From: Oscillospiraceae bacterium
GTDB lineage: Bacteria; Bacillota; Clostridia; Oscillospirales; Acutalibacteraceae
Direction of reading: 5' to 3'
Length of the DNA: 64,000 nt
Assembly: GCA_015066105.1 (NCBI GenBank)
Contig: SVOY01000008.1
Coordinates: forward strand, 47,794 to 111,793
Positions 61,767-64,000 of this stretch are shown here, piece by piece. The position numbers and the translations under genes are program-made. The notes beneath the pieces are model-generated. The model was not told the origin of the DNA. It saw nothing but the letters and a program-made list of their open reading frames with translations, and searched no databases. Positions within the stretch are counted from its first letter, which is position 1; every line of letters begins with the position of its first letter.

Positions 61767-61794
61767 TGCGTCACGGAGCCTTCTTCGTGACGCA
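61767..61794 (+). terminator. Hairpin after the GH30-like gene
   Basis: TGCGTCACG and CGTGACGCA form a 9-bp stem. There is no long T-run, so read-through into the Nnr gene is possible. Confidence 0.5.
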
Positions 61795-61806
61795 TGGTAA
61801 TTTATT

Positions 61807-63357
61807 ATGAGACTTCTTACAAGTGACGAAATGAAGCTCGTTGAGCAGAATGCGGCAAAGTACGGGCTTTCATACAAAATTATGATGGAAAACGCAGGTA
61901 CAGCCTGTGCAAGGAATATCCGCAGTAAGATTGAAGCCGATAAGGGCTTTATTCCCAAAAGCATTGTTGTTGTCTGCGGCAAGGGCAACAACGGCGGAGA
62001 CGGCTTCGTTATTGCGCGCAAGCTTCGTGAATGCGGCTACAACGTAAGCGTTGTGCTTTCCTCCGGCTATCCCGTAAGCCAGGAAGCTACCTATATGTAT
62101 AAGCTTATTCTCGACCAGGGAATTAAAACCGTATGGTTTGACGGTGACAGACAGAATGCCTTCAACCTTATTAAAGGTGCAGATGTAATTGTCGATGCCG
62201 TGTTCGGCTTCAGCTTTTACGGTGTTCTTGATGATGAGCTTAAGTCACTTTTTGCCGAGATGAGCTCAGCCAAGGGTCTAAAGTTTGCGGTTGATGTACC
62301 GAGCGGCGTTTACTGTGATAGCGGTCACTGTGATGACGGCTGCTTCAGGGCGGATTATACCGTTGCAATTTCTGCACTCAAGCCCGCTCATATTGTTGAG
62401 CCCGCCGCCAAGTGCTGCGGTGATATTATCATTGCAAACATCGGTATTCCCGAGGAGAGCTATAAGGTTGTTGACAATTCTCTTTATACTTACAGTAAAA
62501 GTGAAATAAGGCTGCTTTTCCCGGAAAGAAAAACGGATTCTCACAAGGGCACCTTCGGTCATCTTCTTTGCATCTGCGGCAGCAGAGCGATGGCAGGTGC
62601 GCCTGTTCTTGCCGCTTCTGCGGCTTTGAGAAGCGGTGCGGGTCTTGTTACCCTTGCCTTCCCCGAAGGCCTTTACGGCACAGTTTCCGCAAAGCTTACA
62701 GAGGCACTACTGATGCCTCTTGGCGAAAATTCAGCAGGAACACTTTCATCCGCATGCCTTAAGGAGCTTCTTTCAAGGCTTCCGGAATACGATGCAATAG
62801 TAATCGGCTGCGGACTCGGCGTAAACGAGGACACCAAGGCTGTTGTCAGAGCCGTTGCCGAAAATTCAGAGGTTCCCTTGATTATTGACGCTGATGCACT
62901 TAACATTATTGCAAAAGAACCCTCGATAATTGAAAATGCCAAGTGTGACGTAATTCTTACTCCTCATATCGGTGAAATGTCAAGACTTACAGGCCTTGAA
63001 AAGCAAGCGGTAATTGACGATAAGGTCAAGGTAGCACAAAGCTACAGCCGCAGGTATAACGCCACAGTTGTTTTAAAGTGCGCAAATACGGTTGTAACCT
63101 TTGCAGACGGCAATAAGGCCTATATAAACAACACGGGTAATACGGGCCTTTCTAAGGGCGGCAGCGGCGACGTTCTTGCAGGCCTTATCGGCGGCTTTGC
63201 CGTGCAGAGCTTTGCTTTGAAGGATGCCGTTACAGCGGCAATTTACGTTCACGGCTTTACGGCTGATACGGTTGCTGACAGAACCTCAGAATCGGGTATG
63301 CTTCCCTCTGATGTTGTCAGTGAGCTTGCTTATACTCTTGCATATTTTGAAAAATAA
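61807..63357 (+). CDS. nnr: Bifunctional NAD(P)HX epimerase/dehydratase (Nnr)
   Basis: The 516 residues join the epimerase domain (YjeF-N: 'VVCGKGNNGGDGFVIARKL') to the ADP-dependent dehydratase domain ('LTPHIGEMSRLTG', 'GLSKGGSGDVLAGLIGGF', with catalytic GSGDVL). It repairs hydrated NADH and NADPH. The length is normal for a fused bacterial enzyme. The ATG at 61807 has only a weak ribosome site. It stands next to the MazF-type gene. Confidence 0.95.
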   Translation: MRLLTSDEMKLVEQNAAKYGLSYKIMMENAGTACARNIRSKIEADKGFIPKSIVVVCGKGNNGGDGFVIARKLRECGYNVSVVLSSGYPVSQEATYMYKLILDQGIKTVWFDGDRQNAFNLIKGADVIVDAVFGFSFYGVLDDELKSLFAEMSSAKGLKFAVDVPSGVYCDSGHCDDGCFRADYTVAISALKPAHIVEPAAKCCGDIIIANIGIPEESYKVVDNSLYTYSKSEIRLLFPERKTDSHKGTFGHLLCICGSRAMAGAPVLAASAALRSGAGLVTLAFPEGLYGTVSAKLTEALLMPLGENSAGTLSSACLKELLSRLPEYDAIVIGCGLGVNEDTKAVVRAVAENSEVPLIIDADALNIIAKEPSIIENAKCDVILTPHIGEMSRLTGLEKQAVIDDKVKVAQSYSRRYNATVVLKCANTVVTFADGNKAYINNTGNTGLSKGGSGDVLAGLIGGFAVQSFALKDAVTAAIYVHGFTADTVADRTSESGMLPSDVVSELAYTLAYFEK

Positions 63358-63377
63358 CGATAATAAATTAAACATCC

Positions 63378-63415
63378 AATCACCGATTAGTGACACTCAC
63401 TGTCGGTGATTTTGT
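63378..63415 (+). terminator. Terminator after nnr
   Basis: AATCACCGA (63378-63386) and TCGGTGATT (63403-63411) pair and are followed by Ts. Confidence 0.75.
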
Positions 63416-63516
63416 GTTAACTGTTTATAAAAATGAGCATAAAATATTATAAACGCAGTTTAAACCTCTTTTCTTAAGGTAAAACTATTGCTAAAGATAT
63501 TTATTCGGAGGCCATT

Positions 63517-63879
63517 ATGTCAATTAAACGCGGTGAAATATATTATGCAGATTTAAGTCCGGTAATAGGCTCAGAGCAGGGTGGTGTGAGACCCGTGCTG
63601 ATTGTTCAGAACGATATAGGCAACAAATTCAGCCCTACAGTTATTGCGGCTGCAATTACAAGTCAACGCTTCAAAACAAATTTGCCGACCCACATAAAGG
63701 TTAACGCAAACGGTTGCGGCCTTGCCAAGGATTCAATTGTTTTGCTCGAGCAGGTCAGAACACTTGACAAAAAACGTCTTAAGGAGAAGATGGGAAACCT
63801 TGACCCGTCTGATATGTATAAAATCGATAAAGCCTTATCTGTAAGCTTCGGCCTTTCCGGCACGGGCTTTCCTACATAA
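63517..63879 (+). CDS. MazF/PemK-type endoribonuclease toxin
   Basis: The 120 residues match the NdoA/MazF group: '[48 protein letters not shown]', '[33 protein letters not shown]'. It cuts mRNA at short specific motifs. An antitoxin gene is not seen upstream within about 150 bases; in Bacillus the antitoxin (EndoAI) is usually encoded directly before. The gene may be an orphan, or the antitoxin may lie elsewhere. GGAGG lies upstream of the ATG. Confidence 0.93.
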   Translation: MSIKRGEIYYADLSPVIGSEQGGVRPVLIVQNDIGNKFSPTVIAAAITSQRFKTNLPTHIKVNANGCGLAKDSIVLLEQVRTLDKKRLKEKMGNLDPSDMYKIDKALSVSFGLSGTGFPT

Positions 63880-64000
63880 GGTGAAACAAAAGCATCAGCA
63901 AGGGCGCCCCTTCGTAAGGATGTTAAGCCTTAAATTTCGCTATTTTTGTGCATAACGGCGTTAAAAATGCTCGAAATCCGCAAGGATTTCTGCGCTTTTC

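Overview
The window looks like a chromosome segment from a low-to-moderate GC Bacillota, class Clostridia, probably a gut Oscillospiraceae/Ruminococcaceae-type bacterium. The evidence is the T-box-controlled alaS, the lon-engB(ysxC)-glpP order, a GlpP antiterminator, Shine-Dalgarno sites of the AAGGAGG type, and TnpV-type accessory genes. This placement is inference, because no 16S gene is present.

Layout. (1) 1-16966 is host chromosome: an AGCS sodium/amino-acid symporter, a 2917-residue secreted repeat protein, a Gfo/Idh/MocA oxidoreductase, the run lon-engB-glpP-GNAT, a DUF378 membrane protein and tRNA-Pro(GGG). (2) About 17000-55045 is an integrated element of about 38 kb. A large serine recombinase lies at its left edge and TnpV-type small genes at its right edge. 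A 12-bp direct repeat, lying in the U-tracts of two rho-independent terminators, is the candidate att core. (3) 55046-64000 is chromosome again: T-box-alaS, a membrane protein, HIT hydrolase, glycerophosphodiesterase, a GH30-like glycosidase, Nnr NAD(P)HX repair enzyme and a MazF-type RNase.

Inside the element there are four modules. The maintenance/mobility module (17010-20623) holds the recombinase, a ParB-like protein and three ribbon-helix-helix/MobC-like proteins. It lies downstream of a TTGACA/TATAAT promoter that carries a LexA-type box in its spacer (about 21222-21251). No relaxase or type IV secretion gene is present. A cluster of about 25 kb (21435-46746), all on the minus strand, encodes in order of transcription: a dGTPase-like HD hydrolase and a DUF2779 nuclease; a PD-(D/E)XK-like protein, a WYL regulator and two DUF262 proteins; an LRR protein, an SNF2-type helicase, a MoxR AAA+ and a VWA metallopeptidase-like protein; an NAD-dependent DNA ligase and a SUFU-like protein; a CbbX-type AAA+; and an FtsH-like AAA+ metalloprotease, a RecF-like protein, a ClpP-like protease and two small proteins. 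A plus-strand restriction-modification operon (47101-53738) encodes an Xre controller, an endonuclease, a ferredoxin-like Fe-S protein, an HTH-methyltransferase fusion, a second methyltransferase and an OLD-type ATPase-TOPRIM nuclease. The right-end cargo (53818-54840) is TnpV-type small genes.

The most notable observation is a 16-bp motif (6-bp half-site, 4-bp spacer, half-site TGGTGC or close) that precedes each of the six operons of the 25-kb cluster. In five of the six, a -10-like hexamer starts exactly 11 bp downstream, and no good -35 box is present. This suggests that one activator, most simply the WYL protein encoded in the cluster, switches on all six operons as one regulon. I know of no named defence system with this gene set. 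I present it as a candidate new, coordinately induced conflict/DNA-repair/proteolysis system.
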